Source: Methylibium sp965279545
Lineage (GTDB): Bacteria > Pseudomonadota > Gammaproteobacteria > Burkholderiales > Burkholderiaceae_C
DNA length: 64,000 nt
NCBI RefSeq assembly: GCF_965279545.1
Contig: NZ_OZ257250.1
Span: forward strand, 3,410,001 to 3,474,000
Direction of reading: 5' to 3'
Of this stretch, positions 9,944-18,601 are shown one piece after another. Position 1 is the stretch's first letter. The number at the start of each line of letters is the position of its first letter. A program made the translations under genes and the position numbers. Below the pieces are notes generated by a model. It saw only the letters and a program-made list of their open reading frames with translations, had not been told where the DNA came from and searched no databases.

Positions 9944-11245
9944 TCAGGGATAGAGCCCCCGCTCCTCGCGCGCCGTGAGGATGCGCTCACAGGCCACCGC
10001 GAAGGTCGCGGTGCGCAGCGTGATCTTGTGCAGGTCGGCGGTGTCCCAGATGCGCCGCAGCGCGTCGACCATGATCTTGTCGAGCCGCACGTTGATCTCG
10101 TCCTCGGTCCAGAAGAAGGACGAGAAGTCCTGCACCCACTCGAAGTAGCTGACGGTCACGCCGCCGGCGTTGCAGATCACGTCGGGCACCACCAGCACGT
10201 CGCGCTCGCGCAGGATGTCGTCGGCCTCGGGCACCGTGGGGCCGTTGGCGCCTTCGAGCACCAGCCTGGCCTTGATGCGCCGGGCGCGGTCGGCGCTGAT
10301 CACGCCCTCCAGCGCGGCGGGGATCAGGATCTCGGCCTGCACGTCCCAGAACGATTCGGCGTCCATCGCCTCCGCGCCCTTGAAGCCGCCGACGCCGCCG
10401 ACCTGCTTCACGTAGGGCACCAGCTCGGCGAGGTCGAGCCCCTTGTCGTTGTAGATGGTGCCGGTGTGGTCCTGCGCCGCGACGATCTTCGCGCCGGCTT
10501 GCGCGAACAGTTCCGCGGCGGAGCCGCCCACGTTGCCGAAGCCCTGCACCGCCACGCGCGCGCCGTCGAGCTTCAGGCCGAGCCGGCGCGCCGCCTCGCG
10601 GCCGGTGACGAACACGCCGCGGCCGGTGGCCTTCACGCGGCCCAGCGAGCCGCCCAGGTGGATGGGCTTGCCGGTGACGACGCCGGTCGCGGTGGCGCCG
10701 GTGTTCTGCGAGTAGGTGTCCATCATCCAGGCCATGATCTGGCCGTTGGTGTTGACGTCGGGCGCCGGGATGTCGCGCTGCGGGCCGATGATGATGCCGA
10801 TCTCGCTGGTGTAGCGGCGCGTCATCTTCTCCAGCTCCTTCAATGAAAGCTGCTTCGGGTCGACGCGGATGCCGCCCTTGGCGCCGCCGTAGGGCAGGTT
10901 CACCGCGGCGCACTTCACCGTCATCCAGGCGGCCAGCGCCATCACCTCTTCGAGCGTCACGTCGGGGTGGTAGCGCACGCCGCCCTTGCCGGGGCCGCGG
11001 CTCAGGTTGTGCTGCACGCGAAAGCCCTCGAAGTGGCGCACCACGCCGTTGTCCATCTCGATCGGCACGTCGACGATCAGCGCGCGCTTGGGTCGCTTCA
11101 GCGTCTCGGCCCACTTGCCGAGCGGGCCGAGATAGGGAATCACGCGGTCGACCTGAGACAAATAGGTGCCCCAGGGGCTGGTGGGCGAGGGCGTGACGTA
11201 GGAAAGGTAGGAGCTCAGCTGCGTGGGATCGGTCTTGGCGCTCAT
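9944..11245 (-). CDS. gdhA: Glutamate dehydrogenase (Glu/Leu/Phe/Val family)
   Basis: A 433-residue enzyme interconverting glutamate and 2-oxoglutarate plus ammonia, probably NAD-linked. The substrate region GPGKGGVRYHP (Lys87), the catalytic-Lys segment NLPYGGAKGG and the dinucleotide fold VQGFGNVGG are intact. I chose MSAKTDPTQL at 11245 over the longer frame to 11350, because the extra 35 residues look like untranslated leader. It converges on the HEPN gene and heads a minus-strand run of glutamate/proline genes (gdhA, proC, putA), linking proline degradation to glutamate use. Confidence 0.93.
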   Translation of the reverse strand: MSAKTDPTQLSSYLSYVTPSPTSPWGTYLSQVDRVIPYLGPLGKWAETLKRPKRALIVDVPIEMDNGVVRHFEGFRVQHNLSRGPGKGGVRYHPDVTLEEVMALAAWMTVKCAAVNLPYGGAKGGIRVDPKQLSLKELEKMTRRYTSEIGIIIGPQRDIPAPDVNTNGQIMAWMMDTYSQNTGATATGVVTGKPIHLGGSLGRVKATGRGVFVTGREAARRLGLKLDGARVAVQGFGNVGGSAAELFAQAGAKIVAAQDHTGTIYNDKGLDLAELVPYVKQVGGVGGFKGAEAMDAESFWDVQAEILIPAALEGVISADRARRIKARLVLEGANGPTVPEADDILRERDVLVVPDVICNAGGVTVSYFEWVQDFSSFFWTEDEINVRLDKIMVDALRRIWDTADLHKITLRTATFAVACERILTAREERGLYP

Positions 11246-11482
11246 GCGGTGTCCTTGTGGGGTCTGGATGAAGCCGCGTTCGTGGCACGGCCACGAGACT
11301 GTAGGCGCCGACACGCCGGCGCGCCTACCGGGTTGATGCCGGGTTTGCATGCCCGTCGCAGGCGCCGCTCATCGGGCTTCGATGTGCCGCCGATCGGCGC
11401 GGCGCACCCGCCCCCTCACCCCAGCCCTCTCCCCCGGCGGCCGGTGGAGAGGGAGCACGCCGGCTCGCGGGGTGCCGCCGGC
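11246..11482. other. proC-gdhA intergenic region
   Basis: 237 bp between the proC stop and the gdhA start on the minus strand. It should contain the gdhA promoter. A GC-rich stretch near 11410-11460 (ccccctcaccccag ... ccggtggagagggagc) contains partly complementary arms and may act as a weak terminator for upstream transcription. No coding sequence is convincing here. Confidence 0.3.
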
Positions 11483-12304
11483 TCAGCGGCCGAATTCGTC
11501 GCCCAGTTCGGCGGCGCGCTGCTGCGCCGCACGCACCGCGCGCACGATCGCCTCGCGCACGCCGTCGGCCTGCATCGAGCCGAGCGCCGCGTGGGTGGTG
11601 CCGCCCTTGGAGGTGACGCGCTCGCGCAGCACCGACGGCGGCTCCGGGCTCTGCGCGGCCAGCGCGCTGGCGCCGGAGAAGGTGCCGAGCGCCAGCGCGC
11701 GGCCCTGCTCGGGCGTCAGGCCCATGTCGCGCGCGGCGTCCATCAGCGCTTCGATGAACAGGAACACGTAGGCCGGGCCGGAGCCCGACAGCGCGGTCAC
11801 CGCGTCGAGGTCGGCTTCACGCTCGACCCACAGCGTGGCGCCGGTCGGTGCCAGCACGGCCTCGACACTGCTGCGCTGGCCGGCGTCGACCTCGGGCCGC
11901 GCGTACAGCCCGGCGATGCCCTGGCCGATCAGCGCCGGCGTGTTGGGCATCGCCCGCACCACGCAGGGGTTGCCGGTGGCGGCCACGATCGCCTCGGTGC
12001 GGATGCCGGCCATGACGCTCAGTTGCGCCGCCTCGCCCACGTGCGCGGCGCAGGGCGCGGCGGCTTCCCTGAAGAGCTGCGGCTTGACGGCCCACACCAC
12101 CAGGCCGGCGTCGGCGAGCGCGGGGGTCGCCTGCTCGGTGGCCTGGATGCCGAACAGGTCTTTCAGCCGCTCGCGCTGCTCGGCCCAGGGCTCGACGACC
12201 AGGATCTCGTGCGCCTGCACGCCGCTGCGCAGCAGGCCGCCGATGAGCGCGCTGGCCATGTTGCCGCCGCCGATGAACGCGATGGGAGAGGACAGGTGGT
12301 TCAT
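11483..12304 (-). CDS. proC: Pyrroline-5-carboxylate reductase ProC
   Basis: A 273-residue NADPH-dependent enzyme for the last step of proline synthesis. The N-terminal dinucleotide-binding motif is FIGGGNMASALIGGL, followed by VKPQ and the conserved RAMPNTPALIGQG. The dimerisation/substrate helix ALSGSGPAYVFLF and the C-terminal TSKGGTTHAAL complete the family set. It lies 72 bp downstream of putA on the same strand, an arrangement that places opposite reactions of proline metabolism side by side. Confidence 0.96.
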   Translation of the reverse strand: MNHLSSPIAFIGGGNMASALIGGLLRSGVQAHEILVVEPWAEQRERLKDLFGIQATEQATPALADAGLVVWAVKPQLFREAAAPCAAHVGEAAQLSVMAGIRTEAIVAATGNPCVVRAMPNTPALIGQGIAGLYARPEVDAGQRSSVEAVLAPTGATLWVEREADLDAVTALSGSGPAYVFLFIEALMDAARDMGLTPEQGRALALGTFSGASALAAQSPEPPSVLRERVTSKGGTTHAALGSMQADGVREAIVRAVRAAQQRAAELGDEFGR

Positions 12305-12376
12305 CGGGACTCCCTGAGGACAAAGATGGACGAGGCCCGACCGCTTGCCGGGCCCGGCGCTTCAAGCGCTTCGAGT

Positions 12377-15300
12377 CTAGCGAGCGTCGCCGTGTTCCGC
12401 CGGCCCGCCCGCCCCCGCCAGCAGCGCGGCATTGCCGCCGGCCGCCGCGGTGTTGACCGTCACCACCTGCTCGGCGCAGAAGCGGTACAGGTAGAGCGGC
12501 CCGCCGGCCTTCGGGCCGGTGCCGCTGAGGCCTTCGCCGCCGAAGGGCTGCACGCCGACCACCGCGCCGATCATGTTGCGGTTGACGTAGACGTTGCCGA
12601 CGCGCGCCGCGTGCGCGATGCGCTGCGCACGCGCGTCGATGCGCGTCTGCACGCCGAGCGTCAGGCCGTAGCCCAGCGCATTGATCTGCGCGACCAGCGC
12701 GTCGACGTCCGGCGCGGCGGTGCCCGGGCCCCAGCGCACGATGTGCAGCAGCGGGCCGAACACCTCGTGCTGCAGCTCGCTCACCCGCGCGATCTCGTAG
12801 GCGGCCGGCGCGATGAAGTGGCCCGGCACGCCGTCGGGCAGCGTGCCGCGCGCCAGCCGCTTGGCGTCGCGTTCGAGCCGCTCGACGTGGCGCACGAGGC
12901 CGGCGTGCGCCTCGGCGTCGATCACCGGGCCGACGTCGGTGGCGACGTCGGCCGGGTCGCCGACGGCCAGCTCCTGCAGCGCGCCGCCGATCATCGCGAT
13001 CACGCCGTCGGCTATTGCCAGGTGCACGCACAGCAGGCGCAGCGCCGAGCAGCGCTGACCGGTCGAGCGGAAGGCGCTCTGCACCACCGCGTCCGCCACC
13101 TGCTCGGGCAGCGCGCTGCTGTCGACCACCATCGCGTTGAGGCCGCCGGTCTCGGCGATCAGCGGCACGATCGGTCCGTCCTTCGCGGCCAGCGTGCGCT
13201 GGATGATCTTGGCCACCTGCGTCGAACCGGTAAAGCACACGCCGGCCGCCAGCGGGTGCGCCACGAGCGCGGCACCGACCGTCTCGCCCGGACCGTGCAG
13301 CAGCGCCAGCGCATCGCGCGGCACGCCGGCGGCGTGCAGCAACTCGACGAAACGCTGCGCGACGGCCGGCGTCTGCTCGGCCGGCTTGGCGGCCACGCTG
13401 TTGCCGGCCACCAGCGCGGCGACCACCTGGCCCGCGAAGATGGCGAGCGGGAAGTTCCACGGGCTGATGCAGACGAACACACCGCGGCCGTGCAGGTGCA
13501 GCGTGTTCGATTCGCCGGTCGGCCCGGGCAGCTCGCGGGAGCCCAGGCGGTCCTGTGCCTGCTGCGCGTAGTAGCGGCAGAAGTCGACCGCCTCGCGCAG
13601 CTCGGCCACGCAGTCGCCGAGCGTCTTGTGCGCCTCCTTCACCAGCAGCCCGCACCAGGCCGGCAGCTCGGCCTCCAGCCGGTCGGCGGCGCGCAGCAGC
13701 GCGGCAGCGCGCTCGGCCAGCGGCGTGTCGCTCCAGGCCACTTGGCCGGCATGCAGGCGGCGCATCGTCGCGTCGATCTCGGGCGCGGGCGTCTCGGGCA
13801 CCTCGGGCACGCGGGTGGCCGCCACCGCGGCCAGCAGCGGCGCGCGCGCGGCAGTGATGCTCAGGTCGACGCCCAGCGCATTGCGCCGCGCGCTGCCGTA
13901 GAGCTGCAGCGGCGACGGCTGGCCCGGCTCGGGCGCGGCCTGCAGTGGCGACGCGAGCAGCGCGTCGACATCGACCTGCGGGTCGGCGAGCTGGTGCACG
14001 AAGGACGAGTTGGCGCCGTTCTCCAGCAGGCGGCGCACCAGGTAGGCCAGCAGGTCGCGGTGCTCGCCGACCGGCGCGTAGATGCGCACCGGCAGCCGCG
14101 CCGGCAGCCCCCCCGCTCGAGCGGGGGGAGCGGGGGGCATGGTCGTCAGTTCACCCGCAGGGGGCTGCCGCGACACTTCGCGGTAGACCCCTTCGCCCAT
14201 CCCATGCAGGCGCTGCAGCTCGAACGGTGCGCGGCGCACCCGGGCCATCTGGGCGATGGCCGCGATGGTGCCGGCGTTGTGGGTGGCGAACTGCGGGTAG
14301 ATGACGTCGGCGTGGTCGAGCAGTGCCTTCGCGCAGGCGAGGTAGGAGATGTCGGTGTGGTGCTTGTGCGTGAACACCGGGTAGGCCGCCAGGCCCAGCT
14401 CCTGCGCGCGCTTGATCTCGAAGTCCCAGTAGGCGCCCTTGACCAGCCGCACCATGAAGCGCAGGCCGTGAGCACGGGCGATGCGTGCGACCTCGTGCAC
14501 GCACTCCTCGGCGCGCGTCTGGTAGGCCTGGATCGCCAGGCCGAAGCCACGCCAGCGCGGATGCCGCACCGCGATGTGCGCGGCCGCGGCGTCGATCAGC
14601 TCGAGCGAGAGTTCGAGCCGGTCACTCTCCTCGGCATCGACGGTGAGGTTGATGTCGGCCGCCGCCGCATCGTCGACGAGCGTCAGCACGCGCGGCAGCA
14701 GCTCGGCGACGACGCGTGCGCGCTGCGAATCTTCGTAGCGCGGGAACAGCGCCGAGAGCTTGATGGAAATGCCGTCGTTGGTTTCGGGCCCGGCGCCGGG
14801 TTCGACCGCCGCGGCGATCGCCGTGATCGCGTCGCGGTAGGACCGCAGGTAGCGCTGCGCGTCGCGCTCGGTGCGCGCGCCCTCGCCCAGCATGTCGAAG
14901 CTGAAACGCAGCTGCGGCTGGGCCGTGCGCTGGCCGCGGGCCTCGACCAGCGCCTCGGCGATCGACTGGCCGAGCACGAACTGACGGCCCAGCAACTGGA
15001 TGGCGCGCACCGTCGCGGCGACGACCGTCTGCGCGCCCAGGCGCTTGAACAGGCCGGGCGGGTTGTCGCTGTCGGGCAGAAACTTCTTCGACAGCGCGAT
15101 GGCGCTGGCCGACAGGCTGGCCAGCAGCTTGTGCGGGCCTTCGGCGGCGGCGTCGAAGTCGGCGCGGCCCAGCTGGTCGGCCGTCAGCACGATGGCGGTG
15201 GCGGCGTCGGGCACGCGCAGCAGTGCCTCGGCCAGCCGCATCAGCGCCAGACCCTCGCTGCTGGCGATCGGGTACTCGCGCAGCAAGGACTCCATGGCCC

Positions 15301-15472
15301 AGAACGGCGCCGGCTCGTCGCGCACCGCCTGCACCCAGGGGCGCGCCTGCGCCTGCGCCGCGGCCCAGTCCAGCGCACCGGCCAGCGCCGCCAGCCGGGC
15401 GACGACGACGGGGGCCTCGTCGCGCAGCGGCGATGGCAGGCGGGACTCGGGCGGGGGGCTGGGCAGCGGCAT
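12377..15472 (-). CDS. putA: Bifunctional proline dehydrogenase / P5C dehydrogenase PutA
   Basis: A 1031-residue enzyme that oxidises proline to glutamate. The N-terminal FAD proline dehydrogenase barrel is marked by VRLVKGAYWD, FATHNAGTI and RRLLENGANSSFV. The C-terminal aldehyde dehydrogenase is marked by ISPWNFPLAIF, AETGGLNAM and the catalytic-Cys segment RSTGQRCSALR. There is no N-terminal ribbon-helix-helix, so this form should not act as its own repressor. An in-frame palindromic insertion (14103-14169) adds a Pro/Ala-rich loop before the conserved RIYAPVGEH. The start at 15472 (MPLPSPPPES) was preferred over the frame extension to 15568. A decayed Lrp-type gene lies divergently at the 5' side. 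Confidence 0.95.
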   Translation of the reverse strand: MPLPSPPPESRLPSPLRDEAPVVVARLAALAGALDWAAAQAQARPWVQAVRDEPAPFWAMESLLREYPIASSEGLALMRLAEALLRVPDAATAIVLTADQLGRADFDAAAEGPHKLLASLSASAIALSKKFLPDSDNPPGLFKRLGAQTVVAATVRAIQLLGRQFVLGQSIAEALVEARGQRTAQPQLRFSFDMLGEGARTERDAQRYLRSYRDAITAIAAAVEPGAGPETNDGISIKLSALFPRYEDSQRARVVAELLPRVLTLVDDAAAADINLTVDAEESDRLELSLELIDAAAAHIAVRHPRWRGFGLAIQAYQTRAEECVHEVARIARAHGLRFMVRLVKGAYWDFEIKRAQELGLAAYPVFTHKHHTDISYLACAKALLDHADVIYPQFATHNAGTIAAIAQMARVRRAPFELQRLHGMGEGVYREVSRQPPAGELTTMPPAPPARAGGLPARLPVRIYAPVGEHRDLLAYLVRRLLENGANSSFVHQLADPQVDVDALLASPLQAAPEPGQPSPLQLYGSARRNALGVDLSITAARAPLLAAVAATRVPEVPETPAPEIDATMRRLHAGQVAWSDTPLAERAAALLRAADRLEAELPAWCGLLVKEAHKTLGDCVAELREAVDFCRYYAQQAQDRLGSRELPGPTGESNTLHLHGRGVFVCISPWNFPLAIFAGQVVAALVAGNSVAAKPAEQTPAVAQRFVELLHAAGVPRDALALLHGPGETVGAALVAHPLAAGVCFTGSTQVAKIIQRTLAAKDGPIVPLIAETGGLNAMVVDSSALPEQVADAVVQSAFRSTGQRCSALRLLCVHLAIADGVIAMIGGALQELAVGDPADVATDVGPVIDAEAHAGLVRHVERLERDAKRLARGTLPDGVPGHFIAPAAYEIARVSELQHEVFGPLLHIVRWGPGTAAPDVDALVAQINALGYGLTLGVQTRIDARAQRIAHAARVGNVYVNRNMIGAVVGVQPFGGEGLSGTGPKAGGPLYLYRFCAEQVVTVNTAAAGGNAALLAGAGGPAEHGDAR
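14103..14169. repeat. Nested palindromic element inserted in-frame in putA
   Basis: A 67-bp GC-rich element bounded by the inverted 7-mers GGCAGCC (14103-14109) and GGCTGCC (14163-14169). It contains a perfect 20-bp palindrome at 14109-14128 centred on CTCGAG. It encodes a low-complexity Pro/Ala loop (QPPAGELTTMPPAPPARAG) that other PutA proteins I know lack. It resembles the short intergenic palindromes common in Burkholderiales genomes, here inside a coding sequence. Confidence 0.6.
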
Positions 15473-15542
15473 GACGAACCTCGTGCGGAGCAGGCGCGGC
15501 CACCACCTTGGCCGCCGTTCCTTTCCTGCTAGCGTACGGCGG

Positions 15543-15696
15543 TCAGTGACGCGCGTGAAGCGGCTCACGCGCGAGGGCTACATCCTCGGCTACGAGGCGC
15601 GCCTGAAGCGTGATCTGGGCGCTGCCCGGCGTGCGCGAGACGCGCACCTATGCCGCGATGGAAGAAGTGAAAAACACGACGGCGCTGGCGATCTGA
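15543..15696 (+). pseudogene. Remnant of an Lrp/AsnC-type regulator of putA
   Basis: Two pieces of an Lrp-family protein are fused by a large internal deletion. The first frame (from about 15543) reads VTRVKRLTREGYILGYEA, matching the end of the Lrp helix-turn-helix. In the next frame, ending at TGA 15694-15696, the sequence reads ALPGVRETRTYAAMEEVKNT and TALAI, the Lrp C-terminal end. About 90 residues in between and the N-terminus are missing. Lrp-type genes (PutR-like) often lie divergent to putA and activate it with proline, so this is likely the dead local regulator. Confidence 0.75.
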
Positions 15697-15925
15697 GCGC
15701 CCACACGACCCGGGACGAACCCGCACAGGGCAAACCCGAGACCGCCGGCACGGCCTCCGGTCTTACCCCCGACGGCGTCAGGTCGGGAGCTTTTCCCGAC
15801 GAACCCGGGCCCGCGCAAACCCATGATTCGACTTGTGTCTGCCGGCGGCTCGGCGTGGTTCGGCTCGCCCGTGCCGTTCGGCAGACACCGACCCACACCA
15901 AGAAATCGACAAGAGGAGAGTTGAC
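15697..15925 (+). promoter_or_regulatory. Structured leader of the TonB receptor gene
   Basis: 229 bp with several ordered elements. A direct repeat of the form GACGAACCCG-n-GCAAACCC starts at 15714 and again at 15798. There is a hairpin GTCGGGA/TCCCGAC at 15782-15800, and a perfect 10-bp inverted repeat GTGTCTGCCG/CGGCAGACAC at 15835-15888 ends 37 bp before the start codon. It may be an RNA control element or operator region. I do not recognise a known riboswitch; the B12 box is not evident. Confidence 0.4.
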
Positions 15926-18463
15926 ATGTCCGCCCGCCACCCCGCCTTCCGGCGCCACGCCATCGCCGTCGCTGCCGCATCCGTATGGGGTCTCGCCAGT
16001 TCCGGCCCGGTGGTCGCCCAGGAGTCCCCCCCGGCCGCCCAGCTCGAGCGCGTCGAAGTCATCGGCGTCACCCCGCTGCCGGGGCTCGGCGTTCCGAAGG
16101 GCCAGGTGCCGGCCAATGTGCAGACCGCGACCTCGGCCGACCTCGAGCGCAGCCACGCGATCGACCTGACGAGTTTCATCAACCGCCGGCTGGGCAGCGT
16201 CTACGTCAACGAGGTCCAGAACAACCCCTTCCAGCCGGACGTGAACTTCCGCGGCTACACCGCGTCCCCCCTGCTCGGGACCCAGCAGGGCTTGTCGGTC
16301 TACCTGGACGGCGTCAGGCTCAACCAGCCCTTCGGCGACGTGGTGAGCTGGGACCTGGTGCCCAAGTCGGCGATCTCCTCGATCGCGCTGATGCCCGGCT
16401 CCAACCCGCTGTTCGGGCTCAACACGCTGGGCGGTGCGCTGTCGGTGCAGACCAAGGACGGCCTGAAGAACCCGGGCAGCTCGGTGCAGTTCCTGGCAGG
16501 CTCGCACAAGCGGGCTGCGGTGGAGTTCGAAACGGGCGGCAGCCAGGACAGCGGCTTGAACTGGTTCGCCACCGGCAACAAGTTCCGCGAAGACGGCTGG
16601 CGCGACGATTCGCCCTCCGACGTGAAGCAGCTGTTCGGCAAGCTGGGTTTCAAGTCCGCCGACACCTCGGTCTCGCTGACCGCGGCGGTCGCCGACACCG
16701 ACCTGAACGGCAACGGCCTGCAGGAACAGCGCTTCCTGGAGCGCGACTACGCCAGCGTCTACACCAAGCCCGACAACACCAAGAACCGGGCGTGGCTGCT
16801 GAACCTCGCGCTCAGCCAGGGCCTGAGCGACGGGCTGTCGTTCTCCGGCAATGTCTACTACCGCAAGATCAAGACCTCGACCTACAACGGCGACATCAAC
16901 GACGACTCGTTCGACCAGGCGCTGTACCAGCCGAACGCCGGTGAGCAGACGGCGCTCACCGCCGCCGGCTACACCGGCTTCCCGACCGCCGGCGAGACCG
17001 CGGCCAACACCGCGTTCCCCAAGTGGCGCTGCATCGCCAATGCGCTGCTGCTCGACGAGCCGGCCGAGAAGTGCAACGGCGTGATCAACCAGACCCGCAC
17101 CGACCAGAGCAACTACGGTCTCGGCGGACAGCTGAACCTTGACAGCACGCTGTTCGGGCTGCCCAACCTGCTGGTGGCGGGCGCCGCGGCCGACTTCAGC
17201 CGCAGCGAGTTCACGCAGGGCTCCGAACTCGGCTACCTGAATCCCGACCGCTCCATCACCGGCGTCGGCGCCATCGGCGACGGCGTCAATGGCGGCGATG
17301 CGGACGGCGAGCCCTACGACACCCGGGTGGACCTCTCTGGCCGCACCCGCACCTACAGCCTCTACGGCAGCAGCGTGCTCGCGCTCAACCCGGCCACCCA
17401 CCTCACGCTGTCGGGGCGCTACAACCGCATCACGGTGAAGAACCGCGACGCGATCACCCCCGGCGGCGGGCCGGGCTCACTGGACGGCGACCACCGCTAC
17501 AGCCGCCTCAACCCGGCGATCGGCTTGACCTTCTCCCCCAGCAAGACCTTGACCGCCTACGTCGGCGCGAACCAGGGCAGCCGCGCGCCGTCGTCGATCG
17601 AGCTGGGTTGCGCCGACCCGGCCAATCCCTGCAAGCTGCCGAACGCCTTCGCCGGCGACCCGCCGCTCAAGCAGGTGGTGACGACCACCTTCGAGGCCGG
17701 CCTGCGCGGCGGCGCACCCGGTGCGTTCACCTGGAACGTGGGCATCTTCCGCTCCGACAACAAGGACGACCTGCTGTTCGTCGCCGACGATGCCGCCGGA
17801 TTCGGCTACTTCAAGAATTTCGGCAAGACGCGTCGCCAGGGTGTGGAACTCGGAGCGAGCGCGCAGGTGGTCAAGGGCCTCACGGTCGGCGCCAACTACA
17901 CCTTCCTCGATGCGACCTTCCGCAGCAGCGAGGTGGTCGATGGCTCGTCCAACAGCAGCAACAGCTCCGCAGCAGACGGCTTCCCCGGCGTCGAAGGCAC
18001 GATCGACATCCGTCCGGGCGACCGCATCCCGCTGGTGCCGCGGCACATCCTCAAGCTGTTCACCGACGTGCAGGTGAGCGAGTCCTGGTCGGTGGGCCTG
18101 GACCTGACCGCGATCGGCAGTTCGCTGGCGCGCGGCAACGAGAACGGCCAGCACCAGCCCGACGGCGTCTACTACCTCGGCTCGGGCCGCAACCCCGGCT
18201 ACGCGGTGCTGAACCTGAACACCGACTACCGGCCCACGGCCGGCCTGAAGTTGTTCGCCCAGGTGACCAACCTGCTCGACCGCAAGTACAGCAGCGTCGC
18301 CCAGCTGGGCGCGACCGGGTTCAACGACGCCGGCAACTTCGAGGCACGCCCGTTCCCGGCCGATGCCAATGGCGACCGCCCGGTGCGCCATGCCACCTTC
18401 TACGCTCCTGGTGCCCCACGCACCTTCTGGGTGGGCGTGAGGTACGAGTTCGGCGACCACTGA
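15926..18463 (+). CDS. TonB-dependent outer-membrane receptor
   Basis: An 845-residue TonB-dependent transporter. It has a signal peptide (RRHAIAVAAASVWGLASSGPVVAQ), a TonB-box-like LERVEVIG, and a plug domain with FRGYTASPLLGTQQGLSVYLDGVR and PGSNPLFGLNTLGG. A 22-strand-type barrel follows, ending in the terminal aromatic-type VGVRYEFGDH. The start has an AGGAGAG ribosome-binding site. The ligand is not evident: no siderophore, haem or cobalamin genes are adjacent. The long structured leader upstream suggests regulated expression. Confidence 0.92.
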   Translation: MSARHPAFRRHAIAVAAASVWGLASSGPVVAQESPPAAQLERVEVIGVTPLPGLGVPKGQVPANVQTATSADLERSHAIDLTSFINRRLGSVYVNEVQNNPFQPDVNFRGYTASPLLGTQQGLSVYLDGVRLNQPFGDVVSWDLVPKSAISSIALMPGSNPLFGLNTLGGALSVQTKDGLKNPGSSVQFLAGSHKRAAVEFETGGSQDSGLNWFATGNKFREDGWRDDSPSDVKQLFGKLGFKSADTSVSLTAAVADTDLNGNGLQEQRFLERDYASVYTKPDNTKNRAWLLNLALSQGLSDGLSFSGNVYYRKIKTSTYNGDINDDSFDQALYQPNAGEQTALTAAGYTGFPTAGETAANTAFPKWRCIANALLLDEPAEKCNGVINQTRTDQSNYGLGGQLNLDSTLFGLPNLLVAGAAADFSRSEFTQGSELGYLNPDRSITGVGAIGDGVNGGDADGEPYDTRVDLSGRTRTYSLYGSSVLALNPATHLTLSGRYNRITVKNRDAITPGGGPGSLDGDHRYSRLNPAIGLTFSPSKTLTAYVGANQGSRAPSSIELGCADPANPCKLPNAFAGDPPLKQVVTTTFEAGLRGGAPGAFTWNVGIFRSDNKDDLLFVADDAAGFGYFKNFGKTRRQGVELGASAQVVKGLTVGANYTFLDATFRSSEVVDGSSNSSNSSAADGFPGVEGTIDIRPGDRIPLVPRHILKLFTDVQVSESWSVGLDLTAIGSSLARGNENGQHQPDGVYYLGSGRNPGYAVLNLNTDYRPTAGLKLFAQVTNLLDRKYSSVAQLGATGFNDAGNFEARPFPADANGDRPVRHATFYAPGAPRTFWVGVRYEFGDH

Positions 18464-18471
18464 TACGGCGT

Positions 18472-18485
18472 TGCGTTCGAACGCA
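18472..18485. terminator. Palindrome between convergent tonB-receptor and alkB genes
   Basis: TGCGTTCGAACGCA is a perfect 14-bp palindrome 8 bp after the receptor stop, in the 138-bp gap to the convergent alkB. It may form part of a bidirectional terminator, although there is no T-run. The remainder of the gap shows nothing else. Confidence 0.3.
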
Positions 18486-18601
18486 TCAGATTGGAGCTCG
18501 GGCAGGAGCTCGTGGCGGTGTTCGGTGTCTTGTCGGGAAGGCCGACGCCCTCGGCAGCAACGCGCGGTACCTACACACTATCTCCAGGCGGACTGTCGTC
18601 G

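Noticed and set aside
10967..15532. 1521-codon plus-strand open frame opposite gdhA, proC and putA
   Set aside because: Runs across three well-recognised genes on the other strand; composition is Arg/Gly/Ala/His-rich without any domain.
15697..15925. Cobalamin riboswitch before the TonB receptor
   Set aside because: Neither the B12 box nor the conserved core could be found, despite several hairpins.
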